DNA from: JACKII01 sp963807085
Lineage (GTDB): Bacteria; Pseudomonadota; Alphaproteobacteria; Bin95
NCBI GenBank assembly: GCA_963807085.1
Contig: CAWEBB010000011.1
Coordinates: 1 to 64,000 of the forward strand
Length of the DNA: 64,000 nt
Direction of reading: 5' to 3'
Both the position numbers and the translations under genes were made by a program. Numbering within the stretch: position 1 is the stretch's first letter; each line of letters starts with the position of its first letter. Below are positions 20,649 through 28,927 of this stretch, in pieces. The notes under the pieces are model-generated. The model did not search any database. It was given only the letters and a program-made list of their open reading frames with translations, and was not told the origin of the DNA.

Positions 20649-21548
20649 ATGGGTTGGTACATCCACCACGTCAACATTCCGGCGCACAATGTCCGTGAGT
20701 CCGTTGCCTTCTATCGAAAAGCGGCGGGCATGGAGGAATGTCCCTGGGTCTATCCGGACCCCGAACGGGCCGACAACGAGCCGTCCGACAACGAGCCGGA
20801 CGATAACCGCGCCAGCATGGGCAACCATAACCGCGGCGTGCATATCGTGAACGAGCGTCCGTTATTCGCCCACGAAAACGGCTTCATGCACAATCCGACC
20901 ATCGGCGGCCATTTCGCCATCACCGTGGACGATCTGCCGGCGGTCATCAGACGGCTGGAGGCGGCGGGCATTCCCTATGACGACGCCGGCGTCTATGCCA
21001 TGGCGGCCATGCATCAGGTCTATTGCTATGATCCGAGCTTCAACCTGGTGGAGATCAACCAGAATGTCGGCGAGCGCGCCGGCCCCGCGCCGCAGTCCGA
21101 TGAGGAGCACGGCCGCACCGACCAGCCGGGCGGCCAACCGGGCGGCTGGTACCTGCATCACGTGAACATCGCCGCCGTCGACGTGCGCAAGACCGTGGCG
21201 TTCTATACCGACATTGTGGGCCTGAAGGAGAAGGAGCTGGTGCGGCCGGCGGCGGCCGGCAATTTCCGCGCCGACCCGGAGGCGCTGGCCGTATTCGGTT
21301 CCGACAATCGCGGCCTGCACCTGATCAAGCCGGATCCGGCCTGGGCGATGAACAACGGCCTGGCCCACAATCCCAGCATTGGCGGGCATTTCGCGGTCAG
21401 CGTGCCGGACCTGGACCAAGTCATGACCAATCTCGACGAACTCGGGGTGCCCTACAGCGATGCGGGCAGCATCGCCATGCGGGGATTCCGCCAGGTGTTC
21501 TGCTTCGATCCGTCCATGAACCTGGTCGAGTTCAACGCGCCGGTTTAG
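20649..21548 (+). CDS. two-domain VOC (glyoxalase/extradiol dioxygenase-like) protein
   Basis: I start it at ATG 20649 because AAAGGA precedes it and MGWYIHHVNIPAHNVRES begins the first domain. It has 299 residues. The second domain opens with the near-identical GWYLHHVNIAAVDVRKTVAFY, so the protein is an internal duplication. Both halves carry the HHVN metal-type histidine and end with a conserved LVE(I/F)N strand that supplies the glutamate. The fold suits a metal-dependent lyase, dioxygenase or resistance protein. The linker between domains (about 140-158) is Gly/Gln/Pro-rich. Confidence 0.85.
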   Translation: MGWYIHHVNIPAHNVRESVAFYRKAAGMEECPWVYPDPERADNEPSDNEPDDNRASMGNHNRGVHIVNERPLFAHENGFMHNPTIGGHFAITVDDLPAVIRRLEAAGIPYDDAGVYAMAAMHQVYCYDPSFNLVEINQNVGERAGPAPQSDEEHGRTDQPGGQPGGWYLHHVNIAAVDVRKTVAFYTDIVGLKEKELVRPAAAGNFRADPEALAVFGSDNRGLHLIKPDPAWAMNNGLAHNPSIGGHFAVSVPDLDQVMTNLDELGVPYSDAGSIAMRGFRQVFCFDPSMNLVEFNAPV

Positions 21549-21664
21549 AGGCCGCCCCTAAGCCGACGGCGATTGGCGGCCCATCCGGCCAGGGCAACGG
21601 CGCTGCCAAACAGCGGTAAGGACGGCGGCAGCGGGCCTTGGCCATTGGCGCTTGGCGCTTGGCG
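21545..21664 (-). pseudogene. orphan C-terminal VPLPA/PEP-CTERM-like sorting tail
   Basis: The minus strand between a TAG (21665-21667) and a TAA (21545-21547) encodes 39 residues ending PLPPSLPLFGSAVALAGW, then AANRRRLRGGL. This has the order of VPLPA-CTERM signals: a Pro-Leu-Pro motif, a single hydrophobic helix, and a basic tail right before the stop. There is no start codon and no upstream protein body in frame, so it would be the last remnant of an exported protein. It overlaps the VOC stop by a few bases. Chance coding in GC-rich DNA is possible. Confidence 0.35.
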
Positions 21665-21665
21665 C
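21645..21665 (+). repeat. three tandem copies of TTGGCGC
   Basis: Three perfect head-to-tail copies of a heptamer lie in the 337-bp space between the VOC gene and the hydrolase. Apart from this repeat and the possible sorting tail, nothing else is recognisable in that space. Confidence 0.8.
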
Positions 21666-21885
21666 TACCGCAGCGAAACGCGGCGCCGCCACGAATGAAA
21701 ATACGGTTTCCATGTTCACGCTCCATCTGCCGACCTACTGGTCGATCTTTTGCAAGTTTATGCTCTCCGAATGTACTGAACTCGTTCCCGCCTATCCATA
21801 CGATCAGCCAGCGTCTGCGGCTGTGGCCTGTCCAGCGGTGTTGCGGTACTAAACGTTGTCTCAGCCCCATTCAGAGCGACCTTCC

Positions 21886-22755
21886 ATGCCTGCCCATATC
21901 GAACCGATCACCGGCCGTTACATACACTTGGAAGTTGGGGGCAAGCCGCACCGGGTTTATTTCGAGGAAGCCGGCCCGGCGGCCGGAATCCCGCTCGTCT
22001 GTCTGCATACGGCGGGCGCAGACGCGAAGCAGTGGCGGCATCTGCTGACCGACGACGAAGTAACCCAACACTACCGCGTTCTGGCCTTTGACATGCCCTG
22101 GCACGGCAAGTCGCTGCCGCCCGCAGGCTGGCGGCAGGGCGGCGACTATGCGCTGACCGCTGCCGGCTATGCCGAGTTGATCCGCAGCTTCTGCGCCGGC
22201 CTGGAGCTACAGAAGCCAGTGGTCATGGGCTGCTCCATCGGCGGGCGGGTCGTGGTCTATCTGGCGATCCATCACCCGGAGGAATTCGGCGGTTTGATCG
22301 GACTGGAAGCCGCCGATTTCCAACCGGAGAGCTGGTACGATCTGGACTGGCTGAACCGTCCGGATCTGGACGGCGGTAATGTGGCTGCGGCGGTGGTCAG
22401 CGGCCTTGTCGCTCCCACCGCGCCAGACGAATACCGGTGGGAAACGCTTTGGGGCTATATGCAGGGCGGGCCGGGCATCTTTAAGGGCGACCTGCATTTC
22501 TATCGGATCGACGGCGACTTCCGCGAGGACACGCACAGGATCGATATGGCCAAGTGCCCGCTCTACCTGCTGACCGGCGAGTACGACTTCTCCTGCTCGC
22601 CCGCCGACACCCGCAGCACGGCGGCGAAGATCAAGGACGGGCCGGCGGTGGTCGAAATGAACGGCCTCGGCCACTTCCCCATGAGCGAGGATCCAGCCCG
22701 GTTCCGCGTATACATCCTGCCGGTGCTGCAGGATTTGCGGGAGAAGCTGGGATAG
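21886..22755 (+). CDS. alpha/beta hydrolase
   Basis: 289 residues from ATG 21886 (MPAHIEPITGRYIHL). A TTG at 21856 would add ten residues but lacks a better ribosome-binding site. The fold is shown by PLVCLHTAGADAKQW (oxyanion region), the nucleophile elbow VMGCSIGGR, the acid after YLLTGEYDFSC, and the histidine in GLGHFPMSEDPARF. It is a soluble esterase, lactonase or C-C hydrolase of unknown substrate. It follows the VOC gene and might act in the same degradative route. Confidence 0.88.
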   Translation: MPAHIEPITGRYIHLEVGGKPHRVYFEEAGPAAGIPLVCLHTAGADAKQWRHLLTDDEVTQHYRVLAFDMPWHGKSLPPAGWRQGGDYALTAAGYAELIRSFCAGLELQKPVVMGCSIGGRVVVYLAIHHPEEFGGLIGLEAADFQPESWYDLDWLNRPDLDGGNVAAAVVSGLVAPTAPDEYRWETLWGYMQGGPGIFKGDLHFYRIDGDFREDTHRIDMAKCPLYLLTGEYDFSCSPADTRSTAAKIKDGPAVVEMNGLGHFPMSEDPARFRVYILPVLQDLREKLG

Positions 22756-22909
22756 CGCTTCACCCTGTCTCCATCGCCGCGGTCCGAGCGGGCGGAGGTC
22801 CGACGGCACCATCGCCGCAGCGTTCGGGCCGCCGCCTTGTGGTAGGAGGAACGGGCTCCCACTTGTTAATTCCTGAATGCGAACAAGGCGAGCAGGATAG
22901 GAGGTCAAG

Positions 22910-23821
22910 GTGATCAACAAGGAAAGCCGGGCGACCGGGCCCGGCAGCCCCCGGGTCGTCGGTTTCTACGAAGAGGATACCGGCAGCGTCCAATATGTCG
23001 TCATCGACGAGAAAACGCGCCAGTGCGCCTTGATCGACGTGGTTTGGCAGTTCGACCCGGCCGCCGCTTCGACCGACACGGCGGCAGCCGAAGAGATTCT
23101 GCAATTCGTGGCGGACGAAGGTCTGACGGTGCAGTGGATCCTGGACACGCACCCGCACGCCGACCACTTCATAGCGGCCGATTGGCTGAAGGAGAAAACC
23201 GGCGCCCCCATGGCCATTGGCGAGAAGGTCAAGGAGGTGGCCGAGCTGTGGCGCGACCTTTACAATTTGCCCGACGCCTTTGATCCGGAAGAGGATTTCG
23301 ACCACCTGTTCCGCGACGGCGAGACGTTCCGGATCGGCGATCTTCCGGTTCGGGTGATACACTCGCCCGGGCATACGTTGGCGTCCATCACGTACGTGGT
23401 CGGCGATGATGCCGCTTTCGTCCACGATACCTTTATGCATGTGGATTTCGGCACCAGCCGCGCCGACTTTCCGGGCGGCTCCGCGCACGAACTGTATCGC
23501 TCGCTCCAGGCGATCCTGGAACTGCCAGACGATACCCGGCTGTTTGTCGGACATGATTACGGCACCGACGAGCGGGATGAGCCGGCCTGGGAAGCCAGCG
23601 TGGCCGAGCATCGGGCGCACAACAAGCATATCGGCGGCGGCGTTTCAGAAGAGGAATATGTTAAAATCCGAGAGGAGCGGGACGCCCAACTGGGCTTGCC
23701 CGACCGAATGCTCTACGCCCTTCAGGTGAACCTGCGCGGCGGCCGCCTGCCACCCGCGGAAGACGATGGGCACCACTATTTCCGCATTCCCGCCAACCGC
23801 TTTCGAGACAAAGCCAAATGA
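22910..23821 (+). CDS. MBL-fold hydrolase, ETHE1/persulfide-dioxygenase-like
   Basis: GTG 22910 is chosen because a perfect AGGAGG (22899-22904) lies 5 nt upstream. The 303-residue protein carries the metallo-beta-lactamase motif THPHADHF, then HSPGHTLAS and FVGHDYG, which supply the iron ligands. HVDFGTSRADFPGGS resembles the ETHE1 GCGRTDFQ region. Family knowledge points to oxidation of glutathione persulfide to sulfite in sulfide detoxification. The overlap with a rhodanese gene at its 3' end (ATGA) strongly supports a sulfur role. Confidence 0.85.
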   Translation: MINKESRATGPGSPRVVGFYEEDTGSVQYVVIDEKTRQCALIDVVWQFDPAAASTDTAAAEEILQFVADEGLTVQWILDTHPHADHFIAADWLKEKTGAPMAIGEKVKEVAELWRDLYNLPDAFDPEEDFDHLFRDGETFRIGDLPVRVIHSPGHTLASITYVVGDDAAFVHDTFMHVDFGTSRADFPGGSAHELYRSLQAILELPDDTRLFVGHDYGTDERDEPAWEASVAEHRAHNKHIGGGVSEEEYVKIREERDAQLGLPDRMLYALQVNLRGGRLPPAEDDGHHYFRIPANRFRDKAK

Positions 23822-24183
23822 CCGATATCAATGTGGAGAACTGGCCGCCTGAACAGGTCAAGGCCGCTTTGGATAACGGCGAGATCATGCTCATCGACGT
23901 GCGGACGCCGCAGGAATACCTGTTCGAGCATATCGAGGGCGCCTTCCTCTGTCCGATGGCGGACTTTCGGGCCGACCTGCTGCCACAGCAAAGCGACAAG
24001 CGGGTCGTACTGCATTGCGGCTCCGGCGCCCGCTCACGCCGGGTGGCGGAGAGCTGCCTCGCCGGTCATTTCGACCAAGTCGCCCACATGGAGGGTGGTT
24101 TCGGCGCCTGGAAGCAGAAAAACCTACCCTACATCGGCACCGACATGGCCACCGGCGCACCGAAGAAAATGCCCGCTCAATAG
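23818..24183 (+). CDS. rhodanese-domain sulfurtransferase
   Basis: 121 residues forming one rhodanese domain: IMLIDVRTPQEYLFEHIEGA near the N-terminus and the catalytic loop VLHCGSGARSRR with its cysteine. Its ATG overlaps the stop of the MBL gene in ATGA, so translation is coupled. The pair would pass sulfane sulfur between persulfide, sulfite and thiosulfate. It is unrelated in operon terms to the rhodanese gene next to dnaA. Confidence 0.9.
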   Translation: MTDINVENWPPEQVKAALDNGEIMLIDVRTPQEYLFEHIEGAFLCPMADFRADLLPQQSDKRVVLHCGSGARSRRVAESCLAGHFDQVAHMEGGFGAWKQKNLPYIGTDMATGAPKKMPAQ

Positions 24184-24215
24184 GCTTCGGGCTCGGGTTG
24201 GCGGCACCGTTTGCC

Positions 24216-24563
24216 CTATTCGGCCGCCACCGCTTCCGAAAATGAAGTGCCGTCGACGCGGATCTCGCCCTTTAGGTTGTCGACGGTGACATGTGTGTCG
24301 TACCAGGTCAGGCGCGGCTTCACGCCGAAGCGCTCCGTTAACGAGGCAAGCAGTTCGTCCGTATACCAGGCCTCGGCCGCCTGGCGGCTTTCCCAGAGAT
24401 AGACGCCGCCACCGCCGGCTTCGCCGTTCAGGTAGTCCTTGCGGATCAGCCCCTTGCCTTCGAGGGCGCGGTAGGTCGGCGCGGAGGCCGTCCCGCCGGC
24501 AATCGCCTGCTCCTTCGTGCGCTTCGGCAGATCGAACTGAACGATGACGATGCAGTTGCTCAT
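24216..24563 (-). CDS. YdhR-like dimeric alpha-beta barrel monooxygenase-type protein
   Basis: 115 residues from ATG 24563 (MSNCIVIVQFDLP); an upstream extension of 15 residues lacks family similarity. The GLIRKDYLNGEAGGGGVYLW block and AEAWYTDELLASLTERFG match the YdhR/ABM-like family of small ferredoxin-like barrels. These proteins may be cofactor-free oxygenases, but their function is poorly known. The gene is transcribed towards the MBL-rhodanese pair and divergently from the MFS gene. Confidence 0.75.
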   Translation of the reverse strand: MSNCIVIVQFDLPKRTKEQAIAGGTASAPTYRALEGKGLIRKDYLNGEAGGGGVYLWESRQAAEAWYTDELLASLTERFGVKPRLTWYDTHVTVDNLKGEIRVDGTSFSEAVAAE

Positions 24564-24736
24564 GGCGGTTTCCCTCATTCCGATGGGTTGCCAGGATGCC
24601 CCAGGCAAAAGCCCGCTGGCAAGGCTGGCGTGACGCGAACCGGCCCGACGCGTGGCGTGGCGTGGCGTGGCGACAACGGTAGCGGTTTCGCTCCATTCGC
24701 CCTATTGTCCGGCATCGCTGACATTCGAGCCGCCCC

Positions 24737-26284
24737 GTGACCACCGCGACCGCATCCCTTTCCGCACCGGCCTTCACCACCTCCGCCCGCTGGCTGGCGA
24801 CGGCGGCGGCCCTTTCTGCGTTCTTTACCTCGATTTTCACCAGTTCCTTGACCAATGTCGCCATCCCGCATGTCATGGGCGCGTTCGGTGTGGGTCAAAG
24901 TCAGGCGCAGTTTCTGTCCACCGCCTTTCTGGCCATGAACACGACCGGCCTGCTCGCGAGTTCGTGGACCATCGCCAAACTCGGTCAGCGCGGCACGTTT
25001 TTCCTGGTCATGTCGGTCTTCGCCGGCGCCGGCGTGATGTGCTTTATCGCGCCCACGCTGGAGATCATGATTGTCGGGCGCGTATTTCAGGGGTTTGCGG
25101 CCGGCCTGTTGCAACCGCTGGTGATGCTGGTGCTGTTCCAGGTCTTCCCGATGGAGAAGCGCGGCCTCGCCATGGGCATGTTTTCCATGGGTGTTACGGT
25201 TGCGCTCGGCCTCGGCCCCTCGCTTGGCGGCATCACGATCGACGCCGTCAACTGGCGTGCAATCTTTCTGGTTCCGATCCCCGCCTGCGCCTTTGCCGTG
25301 TTGCTTGGCCTGCTTTTCCTTCCCGCCGAAGATCACAAGATGGAGGTCGGAAGGTTCGACCTCCTTGGCTTCGCCCTGATCAACGCGACGGTCTTTGGCT
25401 GGTTCACCCTGCTCGGCAACGGCCAGAAATGGGGCTGGGCGTCTGACGACCTGATGCTGCTGGCGGCCTTTACGGGGGTCGCGGCGGTGGCTTTTGTCAT
25501 GTCGCAAAAGCGCCGCGGCGCCTCGCTGCTCGACCTCAGCCTGTTCAGCAATGGCCGGTTCGTCAATGCGCTGGCATGCTCGTTCTTCTTTGGCTTCGCC
25601 AACTTTGCCAGTGTCTATTCGTTCTCGATCTTCGGCCAGATCGTCCAGGGGTTTTCGCCGACCGTCGCCGGTTCCATGCTGCTGCCCGGCAGTTTCTTCG
25701 CGGCCGCCATCCTGCCGCTGGCCGGCCGAGTGTCGGACAAGGTGCCCGCGCCGATGGTGATGATCTTCGGCTCGGTCATTATCGTCGCCAGCGTCTCAAT
25801 GTTGATCGGCGCCAACTCGAATACCGTGTTCTGGTATGTCGCCATATCGCTGTTGATCGGCCGCGTCGGCTCGGCGTTCACCTCACCCGCGCTCAACACC
25901 ACCGCGATCGGTGCGCTGACGCCGCAGCAAATGCGGCGCGGTGCCGGCATCACCAATCTGTCGCTGATGTTCGGCGGGTCGACCGGCATCAGCATCTATG
26001 TGCTGTTGCTGGAAAACCGGATCGAGTTTCACGCAACCCAGCTCGGCGCAACCCAGACCGTGGCCAATGCCACGACGATGGAGATGCTGGGCATGGTCTC
26101 CGGCCAGCTTGCCGGCAGCGGCTTGCCGGATGCGTTGCAGGACGGCGTGGCCATGACTTACCTCAATAGTGTAATCACGGCGCAGGCCAATATGCTGGGC
26201 TTCCAGGACGGTTTTTTCTTTTTAACCTGTGTTGCCATGGGGCCCTTAATTCCAGTGCTTTTATTGATGCGCAAGCGACGCTAA
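24737..26284 (+). CDS. MFS drug:H+ antiporter, DHA2 (EmrB-like) family
   Basis: 515 residues starting from GTG 24737, with about 14 hydrophobic segments, as in DHA2 exporters. After an N-terminal TNVAIPHVMGAFG (helix 1), the family motif C appears as MGVTVALGLGPSLGG in helix 5. The loop 2-3 motif is degenerate (SWTIAKLGQRG). It likely exports a hydrophobic toxic compound or product. The tandem P450 genes begin 38 bp downstream, so export of a P450 substrate or product is a fair inference. Confidence 0.88.
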   Translation: MTTATASLSAPAFTTSARWLATAAALSAFFTSIFTSSLTNVAIPHVMGAFGVGQSQAQFLSTAFLAMNTTGLLASSWTIAKLGQRGTFFLVMSVFAGAGVMCFIAPTLEIMIVGRVFQGFAAGLLQPLVMLVLFQVFPMEKRGLAMGMFSMGVTVALGLGPSLGGITIDAVNWRAIFLVPIPACAFAVLLGLLFLPAEDHKMEVGRFDLLGFALINATVFGWFTLLGNGQKWGWASDDLMLLAAFTGVAAVAFVMSQKRRGASLLDLSLFSNGRFVNALACSFFFGFANFASVYSFSIFGQIVQGFSPTVAGSMLLPGSFFAAAILPLAGRVSDKVPAPMVMIFGSVIIVASVSMLIGANSNTVFWYVAISLLIGRVGSAFTSPALNTTAIGALTPQQMRRGAGITNLSLMFGGSTGISIYVLLLENRIEFHATQLGATQTVANATTMEMLGMVSGQLAGSGLPDALQDGVAMTYLNSVITAQANMLGFQDGFFFLTCVAMGPLIPVLLLMRKRR

Positions 26285-26321
26285 AGTCGGGCCTAACCGC
26301 TTCAATTGAAGGATTATCGGG

Positions 26322-27545
26322 ATGAATGCCTATCTTGGTGAGGCTGGCATTGCGCCAATCGACGTCAGCGACCCTGAACTCTACCGCACGGATACTTGGC
26401 AGCCGCTGTTCGCCAAACTGCGCTCCGAAGACCCGGTGCAATATGTGCCGGAGAGCGAATTCGGTCCTTACTGGTCGGTCGTCAGGTATAACGACATCAT
26501 GACGGTCGAATTGGACTACCAGACCTATTCATCGGAGGACGGGATCACCATCCGCGACACGCCGGACGAGGTGCGCCGCAAGAGCTTTATCCAGATGGAT
26601 CCGCCGCAGCACACGGCCGAGCGCAAGACCGTCGCCCCCATCGTGGCGCCCTTCAACCTGAAGAACATGACCGACACAATCCGCGAGCGCACCGAATACG
26701 TGCTGGACGGCCTGCCGCGCGGCAAGGAGTTCGACTGGGTTGATCACGTTTCCATCGAACTTACGACCATGATGCTCGCCACCCTGTTTGACTTCCCTTG
26801 GGAGGACCGGCGAAAGCTCACCTATTGGTCGGACCTTTCGACCTTCACGGACTATGACGCGCCCGATGCGCTCACCACCGACGAATACGACAAGTTCGAA
26901 AAGCTGAAAGAAATGGCCGCCTATTTCGGCCGCCTCTGGGACGAGCGCAAGGACCAGGAGCCGCGCCCCGATCTGATCAGCATGCTCGCGCACTCGGAGG
27001 CGACGCAGGAAATGGACCTGAAGAAATTCATGGGCCAGCTAACCCTGCTGATCGTCGGGGGCAACGATACCACCCGAAACTCCATGAGCGGCGGCCTGTG
27101 GTATCTGTCACAAAACCCCGACGAGTTCGCCAAGGTCCGCGCCGACCACTCGCTGGTGCCGAAACTGGTGGCGGAGACGATCCGCTTTCAGTCGCCGATC
27201 ATCCATATGCGCCGCACCGCCACCAGGGACGCGGAGCTTGTCGGCCGCAAGATCCGCGCCGGCGACAAGGTGGTCATGTGGTACATCTCCGGCAACCGCG
27301 ACGGCGAGGTGATCGACCGGCCGGATGAGTTCATCGTGGACCGCAAGAAGCACCGCCAGCATCTGAGCTATGGCGCGGGCATTCACCGGTGCGTCGGCGA
27401 CCGGCTGGCGGACCTGCAGCTTCAAATTCTCTGGGAAGAAATCCTGAAGCGGGATCTGCAGATCGAAGTGCTGGACGCACCCATTCGGGCCAATTCCAAC
27501 TTTATCCGCGGCATCAAAACCATGCCGGTGAGGATCAAGACTTAA
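26322..27545 (+). CDS. cytochrome P450, CYP153-like
   Basis: 407 residues, soluble, bacterial class I type. The I-helix oxygen motif sits in LLIVGGNDTTRNSMSGG, ExxR in VAETIR, and the heme cysteine in YGAGIHRCVGDRLADLQ about 50 residues from the end. Segments such as FGPYWSVVRYNDI, MLATLFDFPWEDRRKL and VVMWYISGNRD recall CYP153 alkane/fatty-acid terminal hydroxylases. No ferredoxin or reductase gene lies nearby, so electrons must come from elsewhere. Its close paralogue follows 155 bp downstream. Confidence 0.9.
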   Translation: MNAYLGEAGIAPIDVSDPELYRTDTWQPLFAKLRSEDPVQYVPESEFGPYWSVVRYNDIMTVELDYQTYSSEDGITIRDTPDEVRRKSFIQMDPPQHTAERKTVAPIVAPFNLKNMTDTIRERTEYVLDGLPRGKEFDWVDHVSIELTTMMLATLFDFPWEDRRKLTYWSDLSTFTDYDAPDALTTDEYDKFEKLKEMAAYFGRLWDERKDQEPRPDLISMLAHSEATQEMDLKKFMGQLTLLIVGGNDTTRNSMSGGLWYLSQNPDEFAKVRADHSLVPKLVAETIRFQSPIIHMRRTATRDAELVGRKIRAGDKVVMWYISGNRDGEVIDRPDEFIVDRKKHRQHLSYGAGIHRCVGDRLADLQLQILWEEILKRDLQIEVLDAPIRANSNFIRGIKTMPVRIKT

Positions 27546-27565
27546 CTCCCGAATTGGCCGGCAAT

Positions 27566-27655
27566 CCGTCGACAGGCTAAGGGTGAAAGTTATTGGAGCC
27601 GTCAGAATAAAAGGTCTGAGAGCCAAGCCCCTTTCGCCCTGAGCCTGTCGAAGGG
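27566..27655. repeat. imperfect inverted repeat between the P450 genes
   Basis: The left arm at 27566-27589 contains GTCGACAGGCTAAGGGTGAAAG. Its near reverse complement is at 27631-27655 (CTTTCGCCCTGAGCCTGTCG and flanking bases), with a 41-nt spacer. The sequence CCCTGAGCCTGTCGAAGG is one that recurs as a dispersed element in many GC-rich proteobacteria. It could fold into a long hairpin that separates or attenuates transcription between the two P450 genes. Confidence 0.65.
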
Positions 27656-27700
27656 TCGTTCCCTATCGCGCCTGCCATCCTCTCTTTAAGGAGGCCACCC

Positions 27701-28927
27701 ATGAACGCCCCCCTGCCTTCCTTCGATCTCGCCACCCTCGATGTCAGCGACCCGGAACTCTACCGGACCGACACTTGGCACGAGCCGTTCGCGCTGCTCC
27801 GCCGGGAAGACCCGGTGCATTACTGTCCCGACAGCGCGTTCGGTCCCTTTTGGTCGTTTACCAAATACGACGACATTATGGCGGTCGAGCTTGATCACGC
27901 GACGTTTTCCAACGAACTCGGCGGCATCCAGGTGCGCGACCAGACGCCGGGAACCGAGGCGCCCAGCTTCATCCGCATGGACCCGCCGCGCCACACCATC
28001 GAGCGCAAAACCGTCGCCCCGATCGTTGCGCCATTCAACCTGAAGAACTTCACGCCGACCATCCGCGAGCGCACCAACTACGTTCTCGACCGCCTGCCGG
28101 TGAACGAGGAATTCGACTGGGTCGATCATGTCTCCATCGAGCTGACGACGATGATGCTGGCGACATTGTTCGATTTCCCGTGGGAGGATCGGCGCAAGCT
28201 GACCTTCTGGTCGGACGTGGCCATCTTTTTCGACTTCAATTCACCGGACGCGCTGGTCCGGTCGGAGGAGGAACGGTGGGCGGAAATGGTCAAGATGGCG
28301 GAATATTTCCGCGGCCTTTGGGACGAGCGGGTTGATCAGGAGCCAAAATCCGATCTCATTTCCATGCTCGCGCACGGGCCCGAAACCAAAGACATGTCGA
28401 TGCGCGAATTTATCGGCAATCTGGGCCTGTTGATTGTCGGGGGCAACGACACCACCCGCAACTCCATGAGCGGCGGGCTCTACTACCTGAACAAAAATCC
28501 GGGCGAATGGCAGAAGCTGCGTGCCGACCATTCGTTACTGCCCAAGATGGTCGCCGAAACCATCCGCTACCAGACGCCCGTCATTCACATGCGGCGCACG
28601 GCGACGCGGGACGTGGAGTTCGGCGGCAAGCAAATCCGCAAGGGCGACAAGGTGGTGATGTGGTACGTCTCGGGCAACCGGGACGAGGACGCCATCGACC
28701 GGGCGGACCAGTTTATCGTCGACCGCAAAAAGCACCGCCAGCATCTGAGCTATGGCGCCGGCATCCATCGCTGCGTCGGCGACAGGCTGGCGGACCTGCA
28801 GCTTCAGATTCTCTGGGAGGAAATCCTGAAGCGCGATCTGAAAATCGAGGTGCTGGGCGAGCCGACCCGCCTGAAGAGCAACTTCATCCGTGGCATCCGC
28901 AAGCTGCCCGTGCGGATAAGCGCCTAA
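27701..28927 (+). CDS. cytochrome P450, CYP153-like paralogue
   Basis: 408 residues, very similar along its whole length to the preceding P450, so the pair arose by tandem duplication. It keeps the I-helix GGNDTTRNSMSGG, the ExxR pair in VAETIR and the heme loop YGAGIHRCVGD. The N-terminal substrate-facing parts differ more (for example ELGGIQVRDQTPG against EDGITIRDTPDE), suggesting different substrates. AAGGAGG 10 nt before ATG 27701 is a strong ribosome-binding site. The stop overlaps the convergent hydrolase-OsmC gene by 4 bp. Confidence 0.9.
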   Translation: MNAPLPSFDLATLDVSDPELYRTDTWHEPFALLRREDPVHYCPDSAFGPFWSFTKYDDIMAVELDHATFSNELGGIQVRDQTPGTEAPSFIRMDPPRHTIERKTVAPIVAPFNLKNFTPTIRERTNYVLDRLPVNEEFDWVDHVSIELTTMMLATLFDFPWEDRRKLTFWSDVAIFFDFNSPDALVRSEEERWAEMVKMAEYFRGLWDERVDQEPKSDLISMLAHGPETKDMSMREFIGNLGLLIVGGNDTTRNSMSGGLYYLNKNPGEWQKLRADHSLLPKMVAETIRYQTPVIHMRRTATRDVEFGGKQIRKGDKVVMWYVSGNRDEDAIDRADQFIVDRKKHRQHLSYGAGIHRCVGDRLADLQLQILWEEILKRDLKIEVLGEPTRLKSNFIRGIRKLPVRISA

